DNA from: Leisingera sp. M658
GTDB lineage: Bacteria > Pseudomonadota > Alphaproteobacteria > Rhodobacterales > Rhodobacteraceae
Direction of reading: 5' to 3'
DNA: 64,000 nucleotides
Assembly (NCBI RefSeq): GCF_025144145.1
Contig: NZ_CP083546.1
Location: 2,124,501-2,188,500, forward strand
Position numbers and translations under genes: made by a program. Position 1 is the first letter of the stretch, and the number at the start of each line of letters is the position of its first letter. The notes beneath the pieces are model-generated. The model was not told where the DNA came from. It saw only the letters and a list, made by a program, of their open reading frames with translations, and did no database searches. Positions 1 to 9,109 of this stretch are shown one piece after another.

Positions 1-409
1 GCATCACTACTTGAAGATGCCCCGAATGGTCGCGGCGGACTATTACACCGGCTTTGTCGGCGGCGAACCCGTTGCGCATGTAGCTTTCAGCCCCCGGCCT
101 GGTTTGGTCGAGGCCCGCGCCTGCCGCCTGGTCATTATGCCGGAATGGCAAGGCGCCGGGCTGGGGCTGCGGTTCCTGAATGAGGTCTGCGCCCTGTGGC
201 GCCGAGGCGTGAACCGTTACGACCGCCCGATGCCCTCACTCTTTCACACGTCACACCCCGGGCTGGCCGCCGCTCTGCGCGCTCAGCCGCTTTGGGCACA
301 GGTTTCCTCTGCCCTCGGCTGCGCCGCCTCAAAGAGCACCGGCAGTCTCAAAGGCCGCCTGGGCGGCCATTTCCGGGCAGTACAAGGATTTCGATATGTC
401 GAAGAATGA
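1..409 (+). CDS. GNAT-type acetyltransferase domain, C-terminal part (gene cut by window start)
   Basis: The open frame enters from the left edge (reading from base 2) and ends at TGA 407-409, so the true start lies outside the window. The visible ~135 residues open with His-His-Tyr-Leu and carry a GNAT-like core: RLVIMPEWQGAGLG (beta strand, then the acetyl-CoA-binding Q-G-x-G-x-G turn) and a late 'FRYV' strand. This resembles the C-terminal half of COG2401 proteins (ABC ATPase fused to an acetyltransferase domain) and also the Mom-like GNAT family; only the upstream sequence can decide. The stop overlaps the start of the next gene by 14 bases in another frame, so the two are probably co-translated. 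Function is unknown. Confidence 0.6.
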   Translation, partial: HHYLKMPRMVAADYYTGFVGGEPVAHVAFSPRPGLVEARACRLVIMPEWQGAGLGLRFLNEVCALWRRGVNRYDRPMPSLFHTSHPGLAAALRAQPLWAQVSSALGCAASKSTGSLKGRLGGHFRAVQGFRYVEE

Positions 410-974
410 ACCGTTCCGCGTGGCCGTCATCGGATGTTCCTGGCTGGCGGCCGAGGTGCTGCGCCGTCTTGCAGGTGAAGGCTATGCGCTCGCATTGATT
501 ACCGAGCCGGAAGACACTCTGGCAAAGGCGGCGGCCGAGGACCTTGGCATCCCCTGCAAGGTAAAGGCCCGGCGCCTCCCTCTGCTGTCGGCCGACCTGC
601 CCTGGCGGCCCGACTTGGTGGTGTCTGCGCATTCTTTCCGAATTGTACCTGCCTGGTTCATCGAATGGTCGCGGCTCGGCGCCATCGGCTACCACCCATC
701 ATTGCTGCCGGAGTACAAAGGGCGCCATGCGATCCGGGATAGCTTGGCCGATGGGCAACGCATAACCGGCGGGTCGGTCTACTGGCTCACACCTCAGACC
801 GACAGCGGACCGGTAGTCACAGCGCATGGACAGCGGCTGCAGGAGGCCGTGCAGGTTCTTCCCGGTGAAACCGCTCTGCAGCTTTGGAAGCGGGCGCTGG
901 CGCCTCTGGGGGCAAAATTGCTTCTGTCCGCTGTCGGGGCCGAATCCTTTGCAGGCCCTTTAACACCCCTTTAA
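396..974 (+). CDS. Formyltransferase-family protein with atypical active site
   Basis: 192 residues. The fold is that of the N-terminal domain of Met-tRNA or GAR formyltransferases: an N-terminal Rossmann-like strand (VAVIGCSWLAAEVL), the folate-binding HPSLLPEYKG loop near residue 105, and the TDSGPVV segment holding the conserved Asp. In the family the loop reads Asn-x-His; here it is Gly-Tyr-His, so the catalytic Asn is missing while His and Asp remain. There is no C-terminal tRNA-binding domain, so it is not a canonical Fmt. It starts inside the preceding GNAT gene and is followed by a strong hairpin. The substrate is unknown; a formylation or related one-carbon transfer with the GNAT partner is inference. 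Confidence 0.7.
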   Translation: MSKNEPFRVAVIGCSWLAAEVLRRLAGEGYALALITEPEDTLAKAAAEDLGIPCKVKARRLPLLSADLPWRPDLVVSAHSFRIVPAWFIEWSRLGAIGYHPSLLPEYKGRHAIRDSLADGQRITGGSVYWLTPQTDSGPVVTAHGQRLQEAVQVLPGETALQLWKRALAPLGAKLLLSAVGAESFAGPLTPL

Positions 975-991
975 ACACCCCTTAAAACCCT

Positions 992-1027
992 CCGCCGCCC
1001 TGCGTTTTTTTACGTTTTGGGCGGCGG
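992..1027 (+). terminator. GC-rich hairpin after the formyltransferase gene
   Basis: A perfect 9-bp stem pairs CCGCCGCCC (992-1000) with GGGCGGCGG (1019-1027). The T7 run (1005-1011) sits in the loop rather than after the stem, so this is an atypical intrinsic terminator. It starts 18 bases after the stop codon. Confidence 0.4.
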
Positions 1028-1040
1028 GTTGCCGGGTATT

Positions 1041-1218
1041 GCAACGGGAAGTGTCCCGTACTGCAACGGGAAGTGTCCCAAAATTCCGGCGTCAAATCGC
1101 GGAACAGGAGCAGAACCGGACTGGCTAAGCGCTGGTTTTGCGCCTAAAAATTAGGGAAATCGCAAAAATGAGTTGCTGCAACGGGAAGTGTCCCGCACTG
1201 CAACGCGAAGTGTCCCGC
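1041..1218. repeat. Two pairs of palindromic repeats with 22-bp period
   Basis: The unit GCAACGGGAAGTGTCCC occurs at 1041 and 1063, then again at 1178 and 1200 (the last with one change, CGCG for CGGG). Within each pair the copies start exactly 22 bases apart; the pairs are 137 bases apart. The core CGGGA-AGTG-TCCCG is an inverted repeat, extended to 6-bp arms in the first copy. Two close dyads per site on a two-turn spacing suggest dimeric protein binding. The rest of the 377-base gap (975-1351) shows no gene, only a hairpin at its left and a promoter-like element at its right. An old transposon end is the alternative reading. Confidence 0.7.
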
Positions 1219-1295
1219 TACAAGCATGTGGCCACAGCAGAAGTGGCCGTAGCCGTGCGCCGGGCCGCCTCGCGCGCACAATTGCGTTAAAACGA

Positions 1296-1324
1296 TTCAC
1301 ATTCCTTGCCTCTTGCCCATATAA
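1296..1324 (+). promoter_or_regulatory. Candidate sigma70-type promoter for ppk2
   Basis: TTCACA (1296-1301) and ATATAA (1319-1324) are separated by 17 bases and lie 28 bases upstream of the ppk2 ATG. The match is by eye only; no start-site data are available. Confidence 0.35.
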
Positions 1325-1351
1325 AGGGTTGAGGACAGAAGGGTTTTTCAC

Positions 1352-2221
1352 ATGCCGCTGCCATTTGACGGGGCCATAAGCCACTATTACCAGACCGGCG
1401 CGCCGGAGGAGATCCGCAAGGCCATCAAAGGCGCGGATAAAGACGGGATCCTCAGCCCCAGCTACCCCTACCGGGAGCGGATGAAGCGCAAGGCCTACGA
1501 GGCGGAGCTGGAGGCGCTGCAGATCGAACTGGTCAAGCTGCAGTCCTGGGTCAAATCCAGCGGCGCCCGCATTGCCATTGTGTTCGAAGGCCGGGACGCG
1601 GCTGGCAAGGGCGGCACCATCAAGCGCTTTCGCGAGAACCTGAACCCGCGCGGTGCGCGGATCGTGGCGCTGTCCAAACCCTCCGAGGCCGAACAAAGCC
1701 AGTGGTATTTTCAGCGCTATGTCCAGCACCTGCCGTCGGGCGGCGAAATCGTGTTCTTTGACCGCAGCTGGTACAACCGCGGCGTAGTGGAAAAGGTGTT
1801 TGGTTTCTGCACGGACGCGCAGCGCGAGCGCTTCTTCCGCCAGGTTCCGGGGTTTGAACGCGCTCTGGCCGAGGATGGCGTGCATCTGTTCAAGTTCTGG
1901 CTGAACGTTGGCCGGGCAGAACAGCTGCGCCGGATTCTGTCGCGCGAGTCCGACCCGTTGAAACAGTGGAAACTCAGCCCGATTGACGTGAAGGGGCTGG
2001 AGAAATGGGACGGCTACAGCGCCGCCATTTCCGAAACCTTTGCACGCAGCCACAGTGCCGAGGCCCCCTGGACCATCATCCGATCAGATGACAAGCGGCG
2101 GGCGCGGCTGGCGGCGATGCGCAGCGTGCTGCACGCGCTTGACTATGACAGCAAGAACGCCGATGCGATTGGCGAATTGGACACTGGAATTTGCGGAGGC
2201 CCGGATATCTGGGATGCCTAA
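1352..2221 (+). CDS. ppk2: Polyphosphate kinase 2 (PPK2 family)
   Basis: 289 residues, the normal size for a single-domain PPK2. It transfers phosphate between polyphosphate and nucleoside diphosphates in the cytoplasm. Visible motifs: Walker [10 protein letters not shown] (80-88), Walker [10 protein letters not shown] (135-143), and the lid segment [16 protein letters not shown]. These are the hallmarks of class I PPK2. The last eight bases overlap the start of the TetR gene (ATGCCTAA, 2214-2221), so the regulator is probably translationally coupled to the kinase. The repeats at 1041-1218 and a promoter-like element lie upstream. Confidence 0.93.
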   Translation: MPLPFDGAISHYYQTGAPEEIRKAIKGADKDGILSPSYPYRERMKRKAYEAELEALQIELVKLQSWVKSSGARIAIVFEGRDAAGKGGTIKRFRENLNPRGARIVALSKPSEAEQSQWYFQRYVQHLPSGGEIVFFDRSWYNRGVVEKVFGFCTDAQRERFFRQVPGFERALAEDGVHLFKFWLNVGRAEQLRRILSRESDPLKQWKLSPIDVKGLEKWDGYSAAISETFARSHSAEAPWTIIRSDDKRRARLAAMRSVLHALDYDSKNADAIGELDTGICGGPDIWDA

Positions 2222-2831
2222 ACGCGGTTATCATCATGGCAATCTGCGCCAGGCGCTGGTCGAAGCAGCCCTGCATCTGATTGAGGCCAAGGGCCCGACC
2301 GGGTTCACCCTGTCGGAGGCTGCCAAACAGGCCGGCGTGACCCCCGCCGCCGTCTACCGCCACTTCAAAGGGCGCGAGGATCTGATCGCCGAGGCCGGGC
2401 GGCAGGGCTATGCGATGTTTGCCGACCTGATGCAGCACGCCTATGACAAATACCAGCCCTCGGCGCTGGCGGCGTTTGAGGCCACGGGGCGCGCCTATCT
2501 TGCCTTTGCCCGCAAGCATCCGGGCCATTACATCGCCATGTTCGAAAGCGGCATTTCGGTGAACCGGACGCCGGAACTGGCTGATGCTGCTGCCCGGGCA
2601 CGGGCGATCCTGGAACGCGCGGCGGCAGACCTCAGCCAGCATATCCCGGAAGACAAACGCCCGCCTGCTTCGATGTTCTCGGCCCATGTGCTGGCAATGA
2701 GCCACGGAGTGGTGGAGCTTTATGCACGGAACTCGCCCGGTGCCGCCTCGCCCTTCCCGCCCGAGGACCTGCTGGAAAGCGGTATCGGCATCTACTTGCG
2801 CGGACTGGGGCTGATTGCACCGGACGGTTAG
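2214..2831 (+). CDS. TetR/AcrR-family transcriptional regulator
   Basis: 205 residues from ATG 2214; a GGAGG stands about 15 bases upstream inside ppk2. The N-terminus ([18 protein letters not shown]) followed by [22 protein letters not shown] is a classic TetR helix-turn-helix. The C-terminal half is a helical ligand domain of the TetR_C WHG type (presence of [14 protein letters not shown]). It overlaps ppk2, so it may report on phosphate or energy state, but its targets are not visible. Its stop overlaps the convergent adenylate cyclase gene by four bases. Confidence 0.88.
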   Translation: MPKRGYHHGNLRQALVEAALHLIEAKGPTGFTLSEAAKQAGVTPAAVYRHFKGREDLIAEAGRQGYAMFADLMQHAYDKYQPSALAAFEATGRAYLAFARKHPGHYIAMFESGISVNRTPELADAAARARAILERAAADLSQHIPEDKRPPASMFSAHVLAMSHGVVELYARNSPGAASPFPPEDLLESGIGIYLRGLGLIAPDG

Positions 2832-3886
2832 AACCGGCTGCTGGGCTGCGGGGCGCGCAACTCGTCACCGACGTTGACAAGATGCACCTCACCGATGCCT
2901 TTGATATCTTCGGGGCCAATGTCGGTGACGCGGAACTCCTCGGACAGGGCTTCCTTCATCTCTTCCGGTGCGACGATTTTCATCGGGTTGGCAAAGACTT
3001 GCAGGCGCGAGGCCAGGTTCACCGCCGGGCCGAAGACGTCATAGACATATTTCTGAATGCCGACCACCGAACCGACGGCCGAGCCGGTGCCCAGCCCGAT
3101 CCGCGCCTGCCATTTATGCTGATGGCTTTGGTTGCGCCGGTCCAGATAGCGCAGGAACCGGGTAGCGCAATGGGCCACGGCGGTGGCGTGATCCGGGGTA
3201 GGATCCGGCATCCCGGCAACCGCCAGATAAGCATCGCCAATGGTCTTGATCCGCTCGCAGCCGTATTGTTCGACGATGCGGTCAAAGGCGGTAAAGATAT
3301 CGTTCAGCTCTCCCAAGGTCACCGTCGGATCGGTGCGGGAGGCGAAGTCCGTAAAGTTGACAAAATCCAGCATCACCACCGACACCTTAGGGTAAAGCTG
3401 AGGGGTCACCACGCCGAAGGTCTTGAACTCCTCATAGACCGAGCGCGGCATCAGGTTCAGCAGCAACCGCTCCACCCGCTCCTTCTCGCGCTCCAGCTCG
3501 CGGGTGTTGCGCTCCACCATGGCGGAATAGCTGTCGATCATGCTTTCCAGCTCGCGGATGCGGGTGATGTTCTGGCATTCCACTACCAACAGCGCCTCGT
3601 CCAGATGGTTGGCCTGGGAGATGTTGATGGCAAAGACCAGCGTCCGCCGCTTGCGTTTGATTTTCAGCTCCGCAGAATAGCGCAGCCCCTCATCGCACAG
3701 CGGGCCAAGATCCTGTGGCTGCAACCCTTCGATGGCATCCGTAAGGGCCGCATCCGGGCCGGGTGTGCCAAACCACTCGGCAAAGGGTTGATTGTGAAAG
3801 ACAAACCCCAGATCGGAAGCGCGGACAACCGCGACACCGACGCCAACGGCGCGCAGCAGCTGCTCGTTGATGGCAGCAATGCTCAT
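2828..3886 (-). CDS. PAS-like domain class III adenylate cyclase
   Basis: 352 residues. Residues ~10-108 form a PAS-like sensor module, ~110-145 a signalling helix or coiled coil, and ~165-340 a class III cyclase catalytic domain. Metal-binding aspartates are D174 (VVMLDFVNFTD) and D218 (TIGDAYLAV); N290 and R294 (VNLASRL) are the transition-state residues. The purine-specifying pair is K214 and D283 (VYDVFG), as in adenylate rather than guanylate cyclases, so cAMP is the predicted product. It lacks membrane segments and should be cytoplasmic. Its ATG overlaps the stop of the upstream truncated haemoglobin by four bases (ATGA), which implies coupled synthesis and a gas- or redox-sensing role. 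Confidence 0.9.
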   Translation of the reverse strand: MSIAAINEQLLRAVGVGVAVVRASDLGFVFHNQPFAEWFGTPGPDAALTDAIEGLQPQDLGPLCDEGLRYSAELKIKRKRRTLVFAINISQANHLDEALLVVECQNITRIRELESMIDSYSAMVERNTRELEREKERVERLLLNLMPRSVYEEFKTFGVVTPQLYPKVSVVMLDFVNFTDFASRTDPTVTLGELNDIFTAFDRIVEQYGCERIKTIGDAYLAVAGMPDPTPDHATAVAHCATRFLRYLDRRNQSHQHKWQARIGLGTGSAVGSVVGIQKYVYDVFGPAVNLASRLQVFANPMKIVAPEEMKEALSEEFRVTDIGPEDIKGIGEVHLVNVGDELRAPQPSSRF

Positions 3887-4251
3887 GCGGCGTCCCGTTG
3901 GACGATGACGTTGCGCTTGCTTTCAATTGCGGCAAGAGTGGCCCGCACGTCCGGTTCGGACAGCCCGTGCTGCTCCAGCGCGTCTTTCAGCAGCGCGCCC
4001 ATTTCATCAAAATCATCATGGGTTATGGCCAGGGCCCGGTGCACCGCCTCCAGCCGCTCATCGCTGAAGGAAGCAGGCCCGCCCAGCAGCGAGGAAATGA
4101 ACTTGGTCTGATGGTCGATCAGCCGCGCCATATCGACATCGGCGAAGTAGTCGCCGATCTGATCGGACTCAAGCGCCAACTCATAAAAGGTCATCACGAC
4201 CCGGCTGATGGCGCTGAATCCGCCGTATTTCTCATAGATGGTTTGCGCCAT
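3883..4251 (-). CDS. Group 1 truncated haemoglobin
   Basis: 122 residues, standard size for the 2-over-2 globin fold. The N-terminus YEKYGGFSAISRVV..FY is typical of group 1. Haem-pocket residues can be placed by comparison with cyanobacterial GlbN: proximal His71 (AVHRAL), distal-side His47 (DHQTKF) and B10 Tyr23 (TFYEL). His47 in that place suggests possible bis-His coordination. It is the first gene of a two-gene operon with the adenylate cyclase at 2828-3886 and may deliver an O2, NO or redox signal to it, or scavenge NO near it; that is inference from the four-base overlap. Confidence 0.9.
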   Translation of the reverse strand: MAQTIYEKYGGFSAISRVVMTFYELALESDQIGDYFADVDMARLIDHQTKFISSLLGGPASFSDERLEAVHRALAITHDDFDEMGALLKDALEQHGLSEPDVRATLAAIESKRNVIVQRDAA

Positions 4252-4343
4252 GGCAGCGTTCCCCCAACAGGAAGCGGTCCGCCCATGTTACGGCATTTTT
4301 TGAAAAAAGTTAACGGTGCAGGAAATTTGCGCATTCCAAACAC

Positions 4344-4373
4344 AAAAAGGGCCGCTCCAAGAACGGCCCTTTT
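4344..4373 (-). terminator. Rho-independent terminator of rplM-rpsI
   Basis: Read on the minus strand, AAAAGGGCCG pairs with CGGCCCTTTT around a 9-base loop and is followed by further T residues. It lies 22 bases after the rpsI stop codon. Confidence 0.85.
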
Positions 4374-4395
4374 GCAGTTCTGTTTCTGTGCAAGC

Positions 4396-4881
4396 TTAAC
4401 GCTTGGAGAACTGGAAGCTCTTACGGGCTTTGGCCTTACCGTATTTCTTCCGTTCCACAACACGGCTGTCGCGGGTCAGGAAGCCAGCCGCTTTCAGCGC
4501 GCCGCGCAGAGCGGGATTATACAGCTGCAGCGCTTTGGAGACGCCGTGCTTGACCGCACCGGCCTGACCGGACAGGCCGCCGCCTTTAACGGTGGCGTAG
4601 ACGTCGAATTCGCCTTCAACACCGGCAACCTGGAACGGCTGGCGCAGGATCATCTGCAGCACCGGACGGGCGAAGTATTTGTTGATTTCCAAACCGTTCA
4701 CTTCGACCTTGCCGGAGCCCGGCTTGATCCAGACACGGGCAACAGCGTCTTTACGCTTGCCGGTGGCATAGGCGCGGCCCAGTTCATCGCGAACCGGCTC
4801 ACGTGTGATGGTTTCTTCGGCCACTGCTTCCACACCGGTTGCAGCTGCGAGCTCTTCAAGAGTGTTGATCTGATCAGACAT
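4396..4881 (-). CDS. rpsI: 30S ribosomal protein S9
   Basis: 161 residues. The C-terminus ([17 protein letters not shown]) is the invariant S9 tail that reaches the P-site tRNA; upstream are [17 protein letters not shown] and the RQPF motif. The N-terminus carries an acidic extension of about 35 residues compared with E. coli S9, as is usual in alphaproteobacteria. It follows rplM by five bases in the universally conserved rplM-rpsI operon and is followed by a strong terminator. Confidence 0.97.
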   Translation of the reverse strand: MSDQINTLEELAAATGVEAVAEETITREPVRDELGRAYATGKRKDAVARVWIKPGSGKVEVNGLEINKYFARPVLQMILRQPFQVAGVEGEFDVYATVKGGGLSGQAGAVKHGVSKALQLYNPALRGALKAAGFLTRDSRVVERKKYGKAKARKSFQFSKR

Positions 4882-4886
4882 CTACA

Positions 4887-5345
4887 TTAGCTCCGGGTGT
4901 TTTTCTTGTTCATGGATGCAACATCCAGAACTTCGGGGGCCTGTGCTTCATGCGGGTGCTCGGCACCGGCATAGACACGCAGATTGGTCATGATCTGACG
5001 GCTCAGACGGTTGCCCGGCAGCATGCGCTTGACCGCTTGGGTCACAACGCGCTCGGGGTGCTTGCCTTCCAGGATTTCCTGTTTGGTGCGCGATTTGATG
5101 CCGCCCGGGTGGCCAGTGTGCCAGTAGAAGTGCTCTTCGCGCTTCTTGCCGGTCATCTGCACCTTTTCGGCGTTGATGATGATCACGTTGTCGCCCATAT
5201 CCATATGCGGAGTGAAGGACGCTTTGTGCTTACCACGCAGGCGCATGGCGACGATGGAAGCAAGACGGCCCAGAACAACGCCCTCGGCGTCGATCAGGAT
5301 CCACTTCTTCTCGATGTCTGCCGGAGTAGCAGAGAAGGTTTTCAT
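4887..5345 (-). CDS. rplM: 50S ribosomal protein L13
   Basis: 152 residues. It begins with [20 protein letters not shown] and contains the family signature around [15 protein letters not shown] and the MTGKK segment, followed by [13 protein letters not shown]. It binds 23S rRNA early in large-subunit assembly. First gene of the rplM-rpsI operon; its promoter must lie in the 166-base AT-rich gap 5346-5511, where I see no decisive -35/-10 pair. Confidence 0.97.
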   Translation of the reverse strand: MKTFSATPADIEKKWILIDAEGVVLGRLASIVAMRLRGKHKASFTPHMDMGDNVIIINAEKVQMTGKKREEHFYWHTGHPGGIKSRTKQEILEGKHPERVVTQAVKRMLPGNRLSRQIMTNLRVYAGAEHPHEAQAPEVLDVASMNKKNTRS

Positions 5346-5511
5346 GGCAGGTCAATCCTGTTTGTCGTGACGGCAGATTCCCCGAAAGGAAACGCCTGAA
5401 TGCGATGGAGGGGGTTTACGGCGATCACAAAGCAACGTCAACAGCGGCAATCAACAATAAACATAGCAAATTCAACATCTTACAAATTAGGTATGATAAT
5501 ACCCCAAAAAA

Positions 5512-6915
5512 TCAAACGCTGATCTGCTCGGGCGGGTTGTCCAGCAGGGCGCGCAGGCGCAGCATCGCCTCCTCGAACCGCTTCAGCGGCACATGCGCGT
5601 TGATGGCGATGCGCACCGCATGCGGCGCGCGGCCGTCGCGCAAGGCAAATTCATCTGCCGAGCGGATCTGAACCCCGTTTGATTCTGCGGCGCGGGTGAA
5701 AGCGGCAGCGCGCCAGCCCGAGGGCAGCCGCAGCCAGACAAAGGGCACATCCGGATTCCAGGTCAGATCAAACCCGCCAAGCGCATTGACCGCGACCCGG
5801 ACATAGCGGGCCATTTCCCCGCGCACCGCCGCCACCAGATCAGGCAGCCGCGGATCGCTGAGCAGGATCCGCACCAGGTCTGCCAGCGGCTGCGCCAGGC
5901 CGAAATACCCGTGTTCCGCCACCCGCCGCAGGTCCGTGGACCGGCCCTCGGGCGCCAGCGCAAAGCCAACGCGCAGGGCTGGTGTCAGGATCTTGGAGAT
6001 CGAGGACACATGCCAGGCAAGCTCCGGCGCCAGCGACCGGTAGCTGGGTGCGCGCGACTCGCCCAGCCGGTAGCAGTCATCCTCGACGATCTGCACCCCA
6101 TGGCGGCGGGCAATGCGGACAATCTCCTTGCGGCGCTCTAGCGGCGTGTGCAGCCCGGTCGGATTATGCACCTCTGGGCTGGTGCACAGCACCGTGGCGC
6201 CGGTCTTGCGGACCGCCAGTTCCATTGAATCCGGCCGGATGCCGTGTTCATCCATGGCAACCTCGACCACCTGCGCCCGCAGCAGTTCCGCGGCACGGCG
6301 GAACCCGGCGTAGGTCAGATCCTCAACCATGATCACCGGCTGCGGCCCTTCCAGGATCGCTTGCAGAACCACCATCAGCCCGTTCTGGCTGCCATGTGTC
6401 AGGACAATATCGTTTTCTGTGACCATGCCGACCGGCGACTGCCCCACCCAGGCCGCCGCCGCCTGGCGCACCGGCAGATAGGCGTCGCGGGTCGGATAAT
6501 TCAGGAAATTGCGCGCCTCGCCTTCCGCCACCTTGTGCAGCGCCTCGCGCACCGCGGCCACCTGCCCCATATCGGCAATCCGCGGGCTGAACAGGCTGAC
6601 ATGGCCGGGATCGCGCGCTTCCAGCAAATGCAGCTCCCGCGACCATACGTCATCGGGCACCGGCTTTTTCTTTTCGGCTACAAAGGTGCCGCGCCCAACC
6701 TCGGCCTCCAGCACGCCTTCATCGGTCAGAATGCTGTAAGCGCGGGCTACGGTGCCGGGTGTAATGCTCAATTGATACGCAAGATCGCGCACTGGCGGCA
6801 GCTTTGTACCAATTTTCAAACTGCCCAATTCGACAGCAGACCGGATTGTATCTGCCACCTTTTTATACTTGGGACCTTTTGTCTCACTCAGGCTTTGCGG
6901 CCAAATTGTACCCAT
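5512..6915 (-). CDS. MocR-type GntR regulator with aminotransferase-like domain
   Basis: 467 residues from ATG at 6915; the frame stays open upstream, but this start follows an AAGGATGG ribosome-binding sequence and opens directly on the winged-helix domain (YKKVADTIRSAVELGSLKIG... LSITPGTVARAYSIL). Residues ~110-460 are a class I aminotransferase-like domain with the PLP lysine in SSISKILTPALRVGF. Such regulators sense an amino acid, amine or vitamin through PLP. The divergent neighbour is a DUF1127 protein, and repeated TTGTATCAA elements lie in the shared intergenic region. Ligand unknown. Confidence 0.9.
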   Translation of the reverse strand: MGTIWPQSLSETKGPKYKKVADTIRSAVELGSLKIGTKLPPVRDLAYQLSITPGTVARAYSILTDEGVLEAEVGRGTFVAEKKKPVPDDVWSRELHLLEARDPGHVSLFSPRIADMGQVAAVREALHKVAEGEARNFLNYPTRDAYLPVRQAAAAWVGQSPVGMVTENDIVLTHGSQNGLMVVLQAILEGPQPVIMVEDLTYAGFRRAAELLRAQVVEVAMDEHGIRPDSMELAVRKTGATVLCTSPEVHNPTGLHTPLERRKEIVRIARRHGVQIVEDDCYRLGESRAPSYRSLAPELAWHVSSISKILTPALRVGFALAPEGRSTDLRRVAEHGYFGLAQPLADLVRILLSDPRLPDLVAAVRGEMARYVRVAVNALGGFDLTWNPDVPFVWLRLPSGWRAAAFTRAAESNGVQIRSADEFALRDGRAPHAVRIAINAHVPLKRFEEAMLRLRALLDNPPEQISV

Positions 6916-6948
6916 TACAATCCATCCTTGGACAACACTCTTACCCCT

Positions 6949-7000
6949 TTGTATCAAAACATCACGACAAATCAACAGGATTGTATCAACACAATACAGG
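6949..7000. promoter_or_regulatory. Candidate MocR operator: TTGTATCAA repeats
   Basis: TTGTATCAA occurs at 6949-6957 and 6981-6989, exactly 32 bases apart (three helical turns). The second copy also forms an imperfect dyad with ATACAG a few bases on. The repeats lie between the divergent MocR gene (start 6915) and the DUF1127 gene (start 7010). Direct repeats on such spacing are a known mode of MocR binding; the assignment is inferred. Confidence 0.45.
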
Positions 7001-7009
7001 AAGCCTCCC

Positions 7010-7243
7010 ATGGTACAGCACACGCAAATGGCACACTCGAACATGTCCTATCTGATCAGCCGCCCGGGCCTGCCGGTGCTGGCGCAATGGGCCGTCCTCT
7101 TTGCTGTTCTGGTGACCAAGTGGAGCCTGCGCCGCCGCACAAGGACCCATCTGAAACACCTGAGCGCAGCACAGCTTAAGGACATCGGGCTGAGCCGCCA
7201 GGACGCCCATTATGAAGCCACTCTTCCGTTCTGGCGCCCATGA
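7010..7243 (+). CDS. DUF1127 small protein
   Basis: 77 residues from ATG 7010. A hydrophobic stretch (GLPVLAQWAVLFAVLVTKW, ~20-38) is followed by the arginine-rich DUF1127 helix pair (RRTRTHLKHLSAAQLKDIGLSR). DUF1127 proteins are short, stress- or phosphate-linked proteins in alphaproteobacteria, some of which act with RNA; the specific role here is unknown. It is transcribed away from the MocR regulator, its most likely controller, and ends 26 bases before a strong terminator. A later in-frame Met (residue 7 or 12) could be the real start. Confidence 0.85.
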   Translation: MVQHTQMAHSNMSYLISRPGLPVLAQWAVLFAVLVTKWSLRRRTRTHLKHLSAAQLKDIGLSRQDAHYEATLPFWRP

Positions 7244-7269
7244 TCCCCTGGGCAATAGAACAACCTGAC

Positions 7270-7298
7270 GGCCGGGGTTCGCCCCGGCCCTTTTTTTT
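7270..7298 (+). terminator. Intrinsic terminator of the DUF1127 gene
   Basis: GGCCGGGG-TTCG-CCCCGGCC is a perfect 8-bp stem with a stable tetraloop, followed by C and eight T residues. Confidence 0.93.
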
Positions 7299-7489
7299 GC
7301 CCGTCCTCATGATCCGCAGGATGCAGGTCCTTGCGCGTTACCGGCTATGCAAAAATTAAAGGTTGATCGAATCTCCCCCCCGGCCTAAATGCCCCTCACT
7401 TTCGGTACCGATCCCAACCCCGGACCCTTATTCGGGGGGGCGCTAAGGAACCGGCTGGATTGCAATCTACTGGAACGAAGGGGAGTGTC

Positions 7490-7992
7490 ATGAAAGACGC
7501 CAACCTCTTCCAACTGGGGATCGGTCTGGAGACAGGCGCCCATGAGGAAGATACCGCCCGCGGTGTAACAGCCGCGAATATCGACTCCGTTGTGGACTCG
7601 GACCGCGAAGACCATTTCATCCGCAAGGATGGCAAGGTGTTTGCTGGGACCCATCTGATCATCGAAGTAATGAAAGGCACCGGCCTGGACTGCGAAGCCC
7701 GCATCCAGAAAGCGTTTCGCGACTGCGTTGACGTTTGCGGCGCCACCCTGCTGCACATCCACACCCACAAGTTTTCGCCCCAGGGCGTCTCCGGCGTGGC
7801 CGTGCTGGCGGAAAGCCATATCTCGGTGCACACATGGCCTGAAATCGGCTATGGCGCCTTTGACGTCTTCATGTGCGGCGATGCCGAGCCGTGGAAAGCC
7901 GTCGACGTGCTGAAAGAGGCCTTCAACACTGACATGGTGGAAGTGCGCGAACTGCTGCGCGGAGAGGAACTGATCGCCAAAGAGGTTGCGGC

Positions 7993-7996
<4 letters not shown>
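7490..7996 (+). CDS. speD: S-adenosylmethionine decarboxylase proenzyme
   Basis: 168 residues from ATG 7490, which follows AAGGGGAG; the frame is open for 30 bases more upstream but without a better start. It decarboxylates SAM to give the aminopropyl donor for spermidine. The self-cleavage site is the Glu-Ser of LAESHISVHTWPE, which makes the pyruvoyl group; the catalytic Cys lies in the DVCGATLLH segment. Class 1B size. Its stop overlaps the speE start by four bases. A GC-rich hairpin (arms 7418-7424 and 7431-7437) lies in the leader, of unknown meaning. Confidence 0.95.
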
Positions 7997-8856
<860 letters not shown>

Positions 8857-8870
8857 AGAACATCCGGGAC

Positions 8871-8898
8871 AGGGGGCTGCGGCCCCCTTGTTCTTTTC
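8871..8898 (+). terminator. Intrinsic terminator of speDE
   Basis: AGGGGGC-TGCG-GCCCCCT is a 7-bp perfect hairpin followed by a T-rich stretch (TGTTCTTTTC). Confidence 0.7.
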
Positions 8899-9109
8899 TG
8901 GAAAAGCAATTCCGCCCGCAGAGCGGGCATGCGTCGCGCATCCGGTGCTATGGCACTTTTCGGCCGCAAAAGCACCACTGGAGCATTTGCAAGACGGCCC
9001 CCGGCCCCTGAACGGTCCCTGCCCCAGCGTTGCGACCCAATTCCGGCCTTGGCCCCGCCGCCGCTTCTTGCTAGGCGCGGCGGAGCAGAAACCAGACGTG
9101 GCAGGCCCT

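Noticed and set aside
1041-1218. Repeat pairs considered as a CRISPR array
   Set aside because: Only four short units, in two pairs with 4-5 base spacers and a 115-base break; no cas genes nearby.
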